The position numbers and the translations under genes were made by a program. A stretch of DNA of 64,000 nucleotides, taken from NCBI RefSeq assembly GCF_000349845.1, contig NC_020829.1, forward strand, positions 2,115,001 through 2,179,000. Reading direction: 5' to 3'. Source of the DNA: Pseudomonas sp. ATCC 13867 (lineage in GTDB: Bacteria > Pseudomonadota > Gammaproteobacteria > Pseudomonadales > Pseudomonadaceae). Shown here piece by piece: positions 27,740 to 36,251 of the stretch (positions within the stretch are counted from its first letter, which is position 1; every line of letters begins with the position of its first letter). The notes under the pieces were generated by a model. The model was not told the DNA's origin. It saw only the letters and a program-made list of their open reading frames with translations, and did no database searches.

Positions 27740-28935
27740 TCGGCGTCGACGGGTATTGCCGGAGCCTGTGCGGCACCAAGGTGCAGCAGTCGATGCAGTG
27801 CGCCACCTTGTTGATTGCCTTTGCATTGTTCAGCCCGATTTCTGCTTTCGGTTCCGACTTCTCGCTCTCTGCAAATCCTACCTCCTGCTCGCCAGGGCAA
27901 TCCCTGCGCTTGCGGGGCGGCACCCTGCGTCTGGAGAACGATTTGTTCACCGGCTCCGATCGCAACTACACCAACGGTGTCGCGCTAACAGCAGTCTCAC
28001 GCGATCTGCAAGGCGGGCTCCGTCCGGAGTGCCTGCCCCAGCCGATTGGTTTGTATGCCCGCTTCATCGGCTGGGCTGATCCAGGCTTCTGGCACGACGC
28101 CGGCGCCCACTCGTCGTCGCAAAACCTCGTTGTGCGCTTTGGCCAAGCCATGTACACGCCCGAGAACAAGACGCGCACCGATGTGATTCCAGATGACCGA
28201 CCGTACGCTGGTTTGCTCTACCTGGGTTTGGCGTGGAATCGCCGCATCCACCCACAAGCCGCCAGCTACGAAATGCTTGACGTGCGTGAGCTGACCCTGG
28301 GCGTGATCGGCCCCTGGTCGCTGGCCGAGCAATCTCAGGATCTGGTGCATCGGGCACGCGGCATTGAGCGCTTTCGCGGCTGGGACAACCAGTTGCGCAA
28401 CGAGCCGGCATTTCAGATGGCCATGGAACGCAAGTTCAAGCCGTACACGGAGGGTGCGGTCCGCCCTGGATGGGGCAGCGACGTGATCGGCAGTTATGCC
28501 CTGCGGGTCGGAAACATCGAAACCGCCGCCAGTACCGGCGTGGAGTTTCGCGCGGGCTGGAACATACCGAACGACTTCGGCAGCTATCCGATCCGCCCTG
28601 GCGCGGAGAACCGCCCGCCCTCTGGTGTTGCCGATCTGCGCACGACAACGCCGCAATCGGTCCTGGCGCCCAAACCTGGGGCACATGTCTTCCTGAACCT
28701 GGAGGGTAAAGCCGTCGCCTGGGACTTCTCACTCGACGGAAACATGTTCCGGAATAGCCACCATGTCAGCCGGCGGCCTTGGGTCGCGCAAGCAGCTCTC
28801 GGCATCAGCAGCCAATGGATCGTTGCTGGACGTGGCGTGCGGCTTGCCGTGATGCGCGTTTGGAGAACCCGCGAGTTCGACCAGCAGGCGGGCTATCACG
28901 CATTCGGATCGATCGCGCTGAGCTTGGAATTTTGA
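27736..28935 (+). CDS. LpxR-type lipid A deacylase family protein (DUF2219)
   Basis: A 399-residue outer-membrane beta-barrel protein. A signal-like segment (ATLLIAFALFSPISAFGS) is followed by LRLENDLFTGSDRNYTNGVA, the family signature with the Asn-Asp of the LpxR active site. Later come PDDRPYAGLLYLGLAW and GWDNQLRNEPAFQMAMERKF, and the protein ends in a C-terminal aromatic residue (SLEF), as barrels do. LpxR removes the 3'-acyloxyacyl chain from lipid A. The start overlaps the LOG stop; an internal Met at residue 20 gives a cleaner signal peptide and may be the true start. A barrel enzyme as ICE cargo is unusual. Confidence 0.87.
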   Translation: MIGVDGYCRSLCGTKVQQSMQCATLLIAFALFSPISAFGSDFSLSANPTSCSPGQSLRLRGGTLRLENDLFTGSDRNYTNGVALTAVSRDLQGGLRPECLPQPIGLYARFIGWADPGFWHDAGAHSSSQNLVVRFGQAMYTPENKTRTDVIPDDRPYAGLLYLGLAWNRRIHPQAASYEMLDVRELTLGVIGPWSLAEQSQDLVHRARGIERFRGWDNQLRNEPAFQMAMERKFKPYTEGAVRPGWGSDVIGSYALRVGNIETAASTGVEFRAGWNIPNDFGSYPIRPGAENRPPSGVADLRTTTPQSVLAPKPGAHVFLNLEGKAVAWDFSLDGNMFRNSHHVSRRPWVAQAALGISSQWIVAGRGVRLAVMRVWRTREFDQQAGYHAFGSIALSLEF

Positions 28936-28983
28936 GGACACCTGCAACCATTCGTTAGACCCAAAGCATTCGTCACAACATCA

Positions 28984-29457
28984 ATGGAGAAATTCGTGAA
29001 CCAGCCCTTGAAACCCAGATCGTTCTTCACAGTCTCGCTGTCCGTACTCTTGGCAACCTTCGCCACGGCACTCGGTGCGCAGTCCGTAGAGGCGGCAAAG
29101 CCAATGGCGCTTCGTACCATAATGGAAAGACTCGGGCGCGACATGCAAGTCGTCACGGGCGCGATCTCCAAAGAAGACTGGCCACTGGTCGCCGAGCTAG
29201 CACCACGAATTGCCAAGCATGCCGAGCCGCCCATGTCGGAAAAGATGCGCATCCTTGCCTGGCTTGGGGCAGACGCTGGAAAGTTTCGGGGTCTTGATGG
29301 ACAGGTTCATGACGCCGCGACCGCCATGGGCGAGGCTGCACAGCGGAATGACGGCCAAGCAGTCATCGCGGCTTTCTCCAAAACCCAGCAAAGCTGCCTA
29401 GCCTGCCACCAGAGTTACCGTCGCTCGTTCGTGGAAAAGTTCTATGGAAGCCGCTAG
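28984..29457 (+). CDS. Cytochrome c'/c556-like periplasmic heme protein
   Basis: A 157-residue protein. The N-terminal signal peptide (FFTVSLSVLLATFATALGAQS) is followed by a four-helix-bundle type sequence and, near the C-terminus, the heme motif CLACHQSYRRSF. A CxxCH at the end of the last helix is the pattern of cytochrome c' and c556. It may carry electrons or bind small gases in the periplasm. It is last in the cargo operon, 48 bases after the lipid A deacylase gene. It ends 38 bases before the convergent relaxase gene. Confidence 0.88.
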   Translation: MEKFVNQPLKPRSFFTVSLSVLLATFATALGAQSVEAAKPMALRTIMERLGRDMQVVTGAISKEDWPLVAELAPRIAKHAEPPMSEKMRILAWLGADAGKFRGLDGQVHDAATAMGEAAQRNDGQAVIAAFSKTQQSCLACHQSYRRSFVEKFYGSR

Positions 29458-29494
29458 CAAGGGATGGCTACACCTGTTGACGGAAGACTAGCTT

Positions 29495-31468
29495 CTATCC
29501 AATCGATATACCTCGACGAGTTCCGAGTTCCCAGGAAGCCGATCCTTTATGAATGGTCGCAGCGAGTTGTTGTCCCAACCGCTGCTCGATCACCGGCTTC
29601 CACGGCACCAGGCTGAACCCCATGCCGTCATCGAGCATCGCGTAGCGCCCGCTAGCGAGCATGACGGAACGCCTGTAGATGCCAGCCACGCGTTGGCCGT
29701 CGGACACGGGCCGGTGCTCCAAGCCGGTTTCGGCCGCAATGTCCTTGGCGGCCTGCGCCAATTCCCGATTGCGCAGCGTGCCCAACAGGTTCTGGGCTAG
29801 GATTACGCGCTGCCCACGCCGCTCTGCCAGCCCCTGTTCGGCCAGGAAGTCGGCACGGTGCTGCATCGCCTGTTTGGCCTCGCTGCCAAAACCCAGGTCA
29901 CCCAGCCCCGACCCGCCACCGATCAACTGCTGGTCGAGCCAAGTGGCACCGATCACGCGGGCCTGCCGCTCGATGGGCAGGTGCGATTTCAGTTCCACCG
30001 CCACGCCGCCCAGGCGCTGCGCGTCATAGCGGCGGCCCTGTTCGGCCAGGTCGTTCGGCACCTTCCATAGCCCCTCGGCCACGCGCTCCACGATGCCGGC
30101 GCGGCGCAGGGCTTCCAGCCGGCGGACGTGGGCCGCGACGACTTCGTGCGAATCGCGGCCCGGCACGGCCTGACCCTGCGCGACGGCCAGGTGGTGGTCA
30201 GTGCGGTACAGACCATCGCTCGCCAGCGCGGCGATGTTCTTGTCGGCCGCGCGCACGTCGGCCGACCCCTTCACCTCCACCACGGCGCCAGTCGGGTAGT
30301 TCGCCAGCTCGTCGCGGGCATTGAGCGCGACGTAGTGGGCCTTGCCGTCCACGCCGTCGATGACCAGATAGCCCCGGTCGCGCAGCTCGTCGGCCAGTCC
30401 CTTCGCGGCCACGCGGCCGAGGATGGTTCGGCCCTCGTCGCCCGGCTCGAACACCGCCAGTTCGCGCGGCTCGCCGCGCATCGCCCGCTGCATGGTGCGG
30501 ATGATGTCGCCACGTTCGCCCAGGGCGCGCAGGGTCTTTTCCGCGTCGGCATGGACGGCCCAGGTGCCCGGCTGCATCTCGTCGGCCAGGCCCAGGCGCT
30601 GCAAGCGTTGCAGCCGGCCGATCAGCAGCAGGCGCTGGCGTTGCAGCCCAGGTTCGTTGAACCGTTCGATCTGCACCCGACCATCCTCGCCGGCCTCTCG
30701 TTGCAGGGTACGGTCGAGGCTCGTCCACCGTTCCTGCTCCACCTCGCGTTGCACGGTCTGCTGGATCTCCAGCTCGGTGCGCGGCCCCAGCCATTCGGTC
30801 GCCAGTTCGGCGGCGCGATGGCGGAAGCCATCGGCGATGTAGTCGCCCGCGATGATGAGGTCTTTGCCGGTGTCGTCGCGTCCGCGCACGACGATGTGCG
30901 TGTGCGGGTTGTCGGTGTTCCAGTGGTTGACGGCTACCCAATCGAGGCCCATGCCCAGGTCGGCCTCCATGCGGCCCATGAGGTGCCGAGTGTAGGTGCG
31001 CAGGTCTTCCAGCTCGGCGCCGTCCTCGGGCGAGAGGATGAAGCGGAAGTGATGCCGGTCGTCGGCGCAGCGTTCCTTGAAGGCGTCGAGGTCGGCCGCA
31101 TCGGTCTGCGGCCCGTAGGATTGGCCCGGCTCGCCATCGCGGCCCACGCCATCGCGCTCGATGTAGCGCAGGTGCGTGGCGAGCGACTGCGGGCTGGCCT
31201 GGCGCTGGTTGACCAGCAGCGTCTTGATGGTCACGCGCCGCGACATGGGCGTGAGCTTCGCCCCCGCGAAGCGCGCCGCCGTATGGCCCAGCCCGAGGCG
31301 CGAGCCGGGCCGCTGGCCGGTGCCACGCGCCGACGCCGGACGGCGCACCGAGGACTTGCCTCCGCTGGCCTTGCCTGCCTGCTTGAGCACCTTGGAGACG
31401 AAGCCCTGGCCCCGGTTCTTCGGGGCGCTGGGTCGGATGCGGAAATCGTCGTCGCGGCGGTCGGTCAT
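29495..31468 (-). CDS. traI: Relaxase, VirD2/TraI type with DUF3363
   Basis: A 657-residue conjugative relaxase that nicks oriT and pilots the strand. The catalytic part (residues about 80-250) has the probable nicking-Tyr segment HLRYIERDGVG (Tyr about 102) and the metal-binding histidines in NHWNTDNPHTHIVVRG (His 182, 189, 191). The C-terminal region (about 330-650) is the DUF3363 extension typical of Tn4371-like relaxases. The start at 31468 (MTDRRDDDFRIRP) has AGAGGG 8 bases upstream. The longer frame to 31855 lacks similarity and has low-complexity codons. The gene ends the repA-parA-traF transcript and faces the cargo operon. Confidence 0.93.
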   Translation of the reverse strand: MTDRRDDDFRIRPSAPKNRGQGFVSKVLKQAGKASGGKSSVRRPASARGTGQRPGSRLGLGHTAARFAGAKLTPMSRRVTIKTLLVNQRQASPQSLATHLRYIERDGVGRDGEPGQSYGPQTDAADLDAFKERCADDRHHFRFILSPEDGAELEDLRTYTRHLMGRMEADLGMGLDWVAVNHWNTDNPHTHIVVRGRDDTGKDLIIAGDYIADGFRHRAAELATEWLGPRTELEIQQTVQREVEQERWTSLDRTLQREAGEDGRVQIERFNEPGLQRQRLLLIGRLQRLQRLGLADEMQPGTWAVHADAEKTLRALGERGDIIRTMQRAMRGEPRELAVFEPGDEGRTILGRVAAKGLADELRDRGYLVIDGVDGKAHYVALNARDELANYPTGAVVEVKGSADVRAADKNIAALASDGLYRTDHHLAVAQGQAVPGRDSHEVVAAHVRRLEALRRAGIVERVAEGLWKVPNDLAEQGRRYDAQRLGGVAVELKSHLPIERQARVIGATWLDQQLIGGGSGLGDLGFGSEAKQAMQHRADFLAEQGLAERRGQRVILAQNLLGTLRNRELAQAAKDIAAETGLEHRPVSDGQRVAGIYRRSVMLASGRYAMLDDGMGFSLVPWKPVIEQRLGQQLAATIHKGSASWELGTRRGISIG

Positions 31469-31916
31469 TGTTATGCCCTCTGCAAGCTCTGGCGTGTTCG
31501 GTCGTGCGAAGCACGCGGACATGCCTGCATCGGCGCGGGCCTCGCGCCACAAGCGGCACGGCGGCGAAGCCGCTGCGTGCCGCGCAACCCCCATGTGAAG
31601 ACTGACTTTCGACGCGGCCCGGTGCCGCGTCCTTTTGTCTTGCCTTCCGCCTTTGCCCCTCGCTGTCGCTCCGGGCGTCGGCGGCCCGGCGGCGCTGCGC
31701 TGCTTGCAGCCAGCCCGCCGGCGAACGCGCCAATGGCCGCAGGCCGGGCGCGTTCGAGGCAAGACACCTGCACGCTGGACGGCTGCGCCGGATGTTGCGC
31801 GAGGCGCGGCGCGAATGCGCCCGCGCTGCACGCGCGACGACACGGCGGCAGCCACTGGAACGACATGCTCGATGGCACGACGAGAGGCACGGCAACGTGC
31901 AGCGAATCGACGGCCA
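31469..31916. other. Intergenic region between traF and relaxase; possible oriT
   Basis: No convincing gene is seen in these 448 bases: frames are low-complexity and no good ribosome site precedes an ATG on either strand. It is GC-rich with short inverted repeats such as GTGCG/CGCAC-type stems near 31499. Its place directly upstream of the relaxase gene is a common oriT position, but I could not identify a known nic sequence, so the role is conjecture. Confidence 0.25.
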
Positions 31917-32516
31917 TCATGGGCGTGTCTCCAGCCAGACCGGATACGCGACGCCGATCACGGCGGATGCGCTGACCGGCCCGAAATAGCGGCTGTCGAA
32001 CGACGCTGGATTGGTCACGCTCAACAGGAACAGCTCGCCCGATTCGAGGCGGCGGCAAAGCTGCAGGGATGGCAGCGGCCGGCCCAGCCGGTCGGCAGGC
32101 AGCGCGGCGGCCGCAGGCACGCCGTCGATGCGTACCTGCCCGGCGACGATGCAAACGTGTTGCGGCGCGACCGCGCCCACACGTTTGAGCAGCGGAACGC
32201 GGGTCGGCAGGTAGCCGCGCTGCGCAGCCAGCATGGCGGCCCTGTCGGGCAGCGGCACCAGCACGATGCTGTCCACGGACAACGGACGTGGCAGCGAGGC
32301 GGTGCGCGGGTCGAACGGTTCGATGCGATACCAGCCGACCGCCACGCTGTCGGACGGGTTGTAGGTCAGACGCGGCAGCGGCGACACGAAAGCCGCCCAG
32401 GCCAGCGCAGCGAGGCCGACGGCAGCGAAGCCCGCCAGCACGATGCGAACGCGCAGGCGCGAGCGAGGATGCGGCGCGGCTTCGTGCGTGCATGTGGTGT
32501 TGGATTGGGTCGTCAT
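31917..32516 (-). CDS. traF: Conjugal transfer peptidase TraF (S26 family)
   Basis: A 199-residue signal-peptidase-like protein. It has one N-terminal membrane segment (about residues 23-45, VRIVLAGFAAVGLAALAWAA) and a periplasmic S26 domain. The catalytic Ser lies in YNPSDSVAVGWYRI and the probable Lys in VPLLKRVGAV; SFDSRYFGPV near the end matches the last conserved box. In RP4, TraF trims and cyclises the TrbC pilin. It overlaps the DUF2840 stop (ATGA). Confidence 0.92.
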   Translation of the reverse strand: MTTQSNTTCTHEAAPHPRSRLRVRIVLAGFAAVGLAALAWAAFVSPLPRLTYNPSDSVAVGWYRIEPFDPRTASLPRPLSVDSIVLVPLPDRAAMLAAQRGYLPTRVPLLKRVGAVAPQHVCIVAGQVRIDGVPAAAALPADRLGRPLPSLQLCRRLESGELFLLSVTNPASFDSRYFGPVSASAVIGVAYPVWLETRP

Positions 32517-33070
32517 GGCAGCGCCTTTCCGGCCAGCCAGGCGGCGTGCCGCTCGGCGGTGTATTCGGGCAGCGCCAGGCGGGCCGCCAGACGGTTGCCC
32601 AGCGTGCGCCAGTACGCGGGCGACACGTCGATGGCGGCGATGCCTTGCCCTTCGATGCCGTCGATGCGTTCCAGCACGGCAGGCACCGCGTTTTCGCCTT
32701 CGGCGTGCAGCAGCAGGCGTGCGCCCGGCCGCACGCCGGGGATGCGCTGCATGTCGTCCAGCGGCGTGGCGGCTTGCATCACCATGAGTTGCCAGCGGAT
32801 CGTGCCGTAGTCGTTTGCTTCCCAGCGCACGCGGCAGAACATTGCACGCGGCAGGAACACCGCGCAGCGCCGCCAGCGGTCGAGCCGCAGCGTGCGCGCC
32901 GGCTCGCCGAAGCGCAGGTAGAGCTTGAAGCGCGGTTCGATGTAGGCGAGCGATACGCGAGTCAGCGGCACGCTGCCAGCTTGGTCGGCGAGCGTCGAAA
33001 GCGAAGGCGGCGGCGCAGCAGCCGGTGCAGCCGTCGCCGCATGAGCGGCAGGCAAGGCGGATCCGTTCAT
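32513..33070 (-). CDS. DUF2840 protein
   Basis: A 185-residue DUF2840 protein, recognised by LTRVSLAYIEPRFKLYLRFGEPARTLRLDRWRRCAVFLP and VSPAYWRTLGNRLAARLALP. After an Ala/Pro-rich start of about 30 residues the domain is soluble, with no signal peptide. It is always encoded between the small RHH protein and traF in Tn4371-type elements, so a role in conjugation or DNA processing is likely, but none has been shown to my knowledge. Overlaps both neighbours by 4 bases. A longer frame to 33367 is not supported. Confidence 0.88.
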   Translation of the reverse strand: MNGSALPAAHAATAAPAAAPPPSLSTLADQAGSVPLTRVSLAYIEPRFKLYLRFGEPARTLRLDRWRRCAVFLPRAMFCRVRWEANDYGTIRWQLMVMQAATPLDDMQRIPGVRPGARLLLHAEGENAVPAVLERIDGIEGQGIAAIDVSPAYWRTLGNRLAARLALPEYTAERHAAWLAGKALP

Positions 33071-33330
33071 GGCAGGTTCTCCGGGCGCTTGTCGGGAAAC
33101 TCCCGCTCCAGCAGGCCGCGCAGCAGTTCGGCCACGGTCACGCCCTGGCCGAAGGCGGCGATCTTGATGCGCGCGCGCAGCGCAGGCGTCACGTCGAGCG
33201 TCAGGCGTGCGGTGTAGAGGTCGCCTTTGTTGAGTGCATCGGCATCGCCCTGGCGAATCCACGCCTCGGCGTGCGGATTCGCGGGCGGACGTGCGCCGAT
33301 GCCGACGCGCTTGCTGCGCGGGCTGCTCAT
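33067..33330 (-). CDS. Small ribbon-helix-helix-like partner of ParA
   Basis: An 87-residue protein with a disordered basic N-terminus (SSPRSKRVGIGARPP) and a C-terminal ribbon-helix-helix-like part (YTARLTLDVTPALRARIKIAAFGQGVTVAELLRGLLEREF). Encoded directly after parA and overlapping it by ATGA, it fits the place of a small centromere-binding partner (ParG/ParB-like) for the ParA ATPase. The ATG at 33330 was preferred over a GTG at 33339 because of the ATGA coupling. Confidence 0.82.
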   Translation of the reverse strand: MSSPRSKRVGIGARPPANPHAEAWIRQGDADALNKGDLYTARLTLDVTPALRARIKIAAFGQGVTVAELLRGLLEREFPDKRPENLP

Positions 33331-33965
33331 GTCGGCCACCGCAGCAGTTCATCGGTGAGCACGGCAATCTCGCGTGCGGCGGCGCTGTCGGGCGCGGTTT
33401 CGCGGGCGAGCCGGCCAGCGGCCACGCTGTCGGCGAAGACGATGCGCTGGCGCACTTCGCTGTGCAGCGCCGGCAGCGGCTGTTCGGCCAGCGATTGCCG
33501 TGCTTCCCTGCCGATGATGGTGGTACTGACGCGCCGATTGATGACGAAGGCCGCGCGCAGCGCAGGCCGGAACACCTGTGCCTCGCGGATCAGCGCCACC
33601 ATCTCGGCGCTGGCCCAAAGGTCATACGGGCTGGGCTGCACGGGAATCAGCACGCGCTCGGCCGCCAGCAGCGCGGAACGCGCCAGGGCGGCGATGCGCG
33701 GCGGCCCGTCGATGATGATGTGATCGGCGCGGCGGGCCAGCTCCGGCGCTTCCTGATGCAGCGTTTCGCGGGCGAGGCCCACGGCGCTGAACAGCCGTGG
33801 CAAGCCCTGCTGGCTTCTGCGCTGCGTCCAGTCCAGCGAAGAACCCTGCGGGTCGGCGTCCAGCAGGATGACGTGCAGACCGCGCATCGCCAGCTCGCCC
33901 GCGATGTGCGTGGCGAGCGTGGTCTTGCCGACGCCGCCTTTCTGGTTGAGAAACGCGAAGATCAT
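33327..33965 (-). CDS. parA: ParA family partition ATPase
   Basis: A 212-residue ParA/Soj-type ATPase. It has the deviant Walker A NQKGGVGKTT (residues 7-16), motif A' LLDADPQGSSLDW, and Walker B-like HIIIDGPPRI. It should move the excised circle or its partition complex over the nucleoid so that the circular form is kept in both daughter cells. The start at 33965 gives MIFAFLNQKGG; the frame extending to 34022 has no family sequence. The region upstream holds an inverted repeat (34006-34028), an AT-rich stretch and iterons, so expression is probably self-controlled. Confidence 0.93.
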   Translation of the reverse strand: MIFAFLNQKGGVGKTTLATHIAGELAMRGLHVILLDADPQGSSLDWTQRRSQQGLPRLFSAVGLARETLHQEAPELARRADHIIIDGPPRIAALARSALLAAERVLIPVQPSPYDLWASAEMVALIREAQVFRPALRAAFVINRRVSTTIIGREARQSLAEQPLPALHSEVRQRIVFADSVAAGRLARETAPDSAAAREIAVLTDELLRWPT

Positions 33966-34005
33966 GGCGCGGCCCTCCCTGCTGGAAAGCCGGCCTGGCC
34001 GTGCC

Positions 34006-34028
34006 GTTTCGTGGTTGTCCACCGAAAC
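34006..34028. promoter_or_regulatory. Inverted repeat upstream of parA
   Basis: GTTTCGTGG (34006-34014) and CCACCGAAAC (34019-34028) are complementary with one bulged base. The repeat lies 41 bases upstream of the parA start, beside an AT-rich segment (34038-34076). It could be the operator or partition site bound by ParA or the RHH protein. Confidence 0.4.
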
Positions 34029-34117
34029 GACGCGTTTCTACTAAAAGTTAGAGATTTATAGTTAGGTAAGTTAGAGGGGTCGCAAACCCGCGCCGTTACT
34101 GGCTTTGCGGCGTTTTC

Positions 34118-34182
34118 GTACTCCTGATAGCACGATAGGCGTACTCCCGATAGCACGATACCCGGCACTCCTGATAGCACGA
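34118..34182. repeat. Three iterons, candidate replication origin
   Basis: Three direct repeats: GTACTCCTGATAGCACGA (34118-34135), GTACTCCCGATAGCACGA (34141-34158) and GCACTCCTGATAGCACGA (34165-34182). They are spaced 23 and 24 bases apart, about two helical turns. They lie just downstream of repA and 90 bases from an AT-rich stretch, the layout of an iteron origin bound by RepA. Confidence 0.75.
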
Positions 34183-34206
34183 GGCCGTCCACAGCTTTTC
34201 CCGCAG

Positions 34207-35055
34207 TTATCCCCGTGCCGTGAACGGCACGGGCCGGAAGGTCAGCAGTTCCAGCTTCTCGTCCGGCATCGACTCGATGCCCAGGACGTAGCCGGGCAGC
34301 GACTGCCGCGCGACCAGCACGCGCAGGTCGTAGGCGAAGTCCGAGAAGCGCGCCGCGCTGCCGGACTTGCGGTGCAGATGCCGGAAGTCGAATTGCCAGC
34401 CGTGTTCCTGCCGCCCGCCGTGCTTGCGCACCAGGCGATACAGCCAGCGTTCGATGCCACCTTTCAAGCGGAAATAGGCCGGGTCGATGGTCAACACCAG
34501 GGCGGCATCGAGCACGCCGGCATAGAACCAGTCCGGCAGGATCAGCTCGATGCCCAGCGGCGTGCCGCTGGCGTCGGCCAGCTCGCGCCATTCGTTCACC
34601 CACGAAAAGCGGTGCAAGCGCCTCCCGGTGGTTTCGCGGATGGAAGTCGCCACGCTGGTCGATTGCAGCCGGTCGAGCGCGGCTTTCAGGCGCTGGTAGT
34701 CGTTCAAGGACGTGCCGCGCCCGATGAAGCGCAGGATTTCGTAGGGCGTGGCGTGTATCCAGCGCGACGGGCGAATGCCTGCGTCGCGCGCCTCCACGAT
34801 CTGCGAGGCCGCCCAAATCAACACGTCGGCATCCCATATCGTGGCGATGCCGTGCTCGGCCGTGCCTTCCACGCGGATGGTGATGTTCCCGCTGCGGAAG
34901 TCGATCGGCGCCGTGCGCCGCGACTTCGCCAGCGAGAAGAACGGAAAGGCCATCAAGTCCTGGCTGTCGCGCGGCGCCATGCCGTCGCCCGGCAGCGCGC
35001 GGAACAGGTCGAGCTGTTCGCACTGCGGCAAGGCTTGCCCTGGAGGGCCGGACAT
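34207..35055 (-). CDS. repA: Replication initiator protein RepA
   Basis: A 282-residue plasmid-type initiator of the RPA family carried by Tn4371-like ICEs. The core begins LMAFPFFSLAKSRRTAPIDFRSG and continues with IATIWDADVLIWAASQIVEA. Winged-helix-like DNA-binding segments follow (TPYEILRFIGRGTSLNDYQRLKAALDRLQST, and GGIERWLYRLVRKHGG). It presumably starts replication of the excised circle from the nearby iterons. The ATG at 35055 was chosen; an in-frame GTG at 35067 would add four residues. It follows the AlpA-like gene by 26 bases. Confidence 0.9.
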   Translation of the reverse strand: MSGPPGQALPQCEQLDLFRALPGDGMAPRDSQDLMAFPFFSLAKSRRTAPIDFRSGNITIRVEGTAEHGIATIWDADVLIWAASQIVEARDAGIRPSRWIHATPYEILRFIGRGTSLNDYQRLKAALDRLQSTSVATSIRETTGRRLHRFSWVNEWRELADASGTPLGIELILPDWFYAGVLDAALVLTIDPAYFRLKGGIERWLYRLVRKHGGRQEHGWQFDFRHLHRKSGSAARFSDFAYDLRVLVARQSLPGYVLGIESMPDEKLELLTFRPVPFTARG

Positions 35056-35081
35056 GGCGAAGGCCACCCACGCGCCGACGA

Positions 35082-35366
35082 TCAGCGGCCATCACGGTAG
35101 TCACCCGCGTGGCGTTCGGCGTATTCCGGGTCGGATGTAGCCTCGTAGCTGCGCTGGTCGGCCCAGGCATTGAGGTCGCTTACTGCGTACATGACGCGGC
35201 GACCGAACTTGCGGAACTTCGGGCCACCGCCGATCACGCGCTGCTTCTCCAGCGTGCGAGGACTGAGGCGCAGATACTCGGCGGCTTCGTCGTTGGTCAG
35301 GTAGCGTTGGGGCTGCGAGGGCGCAGCGACAGTAGCGGCGGCAGGCCGCAAGGGAGAGGGTCGCAT
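35082..35366 (-). CDS. AlpA-like helix-turn-helix regulator
   Basis: A 94-residue protein whose middle (about residues 22-75) is a MerR/excisionase-type HTH_17 domain: YLTNDEAAEYLRLSPRTLEKQR, then the wing GPKFRKFGRRVMYAVSDLNAWADQ. Proteins like this act as excisionases or transcription activators in mobile elements. Located directly upstream of repA on the same strand, it may control repA or excision. The ATG at 35366 has AGAGGT upstream; a longer frame to 35423 lacks conservation. Confidence 0.87.
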   Translation of the reverse strand: MRPSPLRPAAATVAAPSQPQRYLTNDEAAEYLRLSPRTLEKQRVIGGGPKFRKFGRRVMYAVSDLNAWADQRSYEATSDPEYAERHAGDYRDGR

Positions 35367-35480
35367 GGGGTGTACCTCTATCAAGCCCGGCCACACCACG
35401 CGGCCGGATAGAGGCACTTTCAAGAAAGCGAGGCTTCCTGCTAAGGGACGATTTGCAGGGGGCGCGAAACGTCCCCCCTC

Positions 35481-36251
35481 CTAATGCGACGGGAACGGCG
35501 GAAGCTGTGCCAGGCGGCGGTAGCCGCCGCGCATCAGCGCATCGCCCCGGCGCACCAAGCGCCGCACGCGGGCACGCAAGGCGCTATCGGCGTACCAGTC
35601 GGCGGCGACAGCATCGACGCCGAACAGCCCTTCGGCCACGTCGCGCAGGGACGCGCCCGCGAGGGTGCCGTCGAGCGCCTGGAGCGTGTTCAACTCCAGC
35701 AGCGCAGCGGGTGCCGGCCGCGACCGTGCCGTTCCCGCTGGCGCTGCATCGCCAGCGGCGGCCAGCTTGTCCAGTTCGGCCGCCAGCGCCTGATAGCGTC
35801 CGCAGGATGCGGCGCAGGCGCGAATGGCATAGGCGTAAGCCATGCCGTCGGCCAGGCCGGGAGCGATCACCAGCCGCAGGCAGCAGCCCGGCCAGCGTGT
35901 CAGCAGCACCAGGCGCTTGCCGTCGTGGATCAGGTGCTTCTGGCCGGGAAGGCTCCAGAACGCGAAAGCCACCGCGTCGGGCGGCGGGTCGGCGTCCGGG
36001 TAGAGCTGCACTACCGCATCGTGATCGGGGAACCAGGCCGGGTGCGCGTCGCGCGCATCCAGGGCGGGATCTTCCAGCAGGCGCAGTCCCCAGCGCGCGG
36101 CGGCCTCTGGCCGGCGGCGGCGGCGCAGCCAGTCGCGGCGGTAGTCGGGGTGGCGACGCAGGTATTCCCACGCCAGCGCGGGGCCGTCGAGGTGCAGCGT
36201 GTAGAGATACGCGGCGGTCGGATACCAGTGTTCGGCGCTCGGGTCAGCCAT
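35481..36251 (-). CDS. DUF6499/DUF2285 regulator-like protein
   Basis: A 256-residue protein. The N-terminus (EHWYPTAAYLYTLHLDGPALAWEYLRRHPDYRRDW) is the DUF6499 domain common in ICE proteins. The C-terminal part (about 175-250), with LQALDGTLAGASLRDVAEGLFG and ALRARVRRLVRRGDALMRGGYRRLAQL, is DUF2285, which looks like a DNA-binding segment. It was chosen to start at 36251 with AGGAGG upstream. The family is often annotated as a transcriptional regulator, without proof. It stands 115 bases upstream of the alpA-like gene. Confidence 0.87.
   Translation of the reverse strand: MADPSAEHWYPTAAYLYTLHLDGPALAWEYLRRHPDYRRDWLRRRRRPEAAARWGLRLLEDPALDARDAHPAWFPDHDAVVQLYPDADPPPDAVAFAFWSLPGQKHLIHDGKRLVLLTRWPGCCLRLVIAPGLADGMAYAYAIRACAASCGRYQALAAELDKLAAAGDAAPAGTARSRPAPAALLELNTLQALDGTLAGASLRDVAEGLFGVDAVAADWYADSALRARVRRLVRRGDALMRGGYRRLAQLPPFPSH

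Noticed and set aside
30128-31975. A 615-codon plus-strand frame opposite the relaxase
   Set aside because: Antisense of the relaxase with its HxH motifs; no supporting motif of its own.
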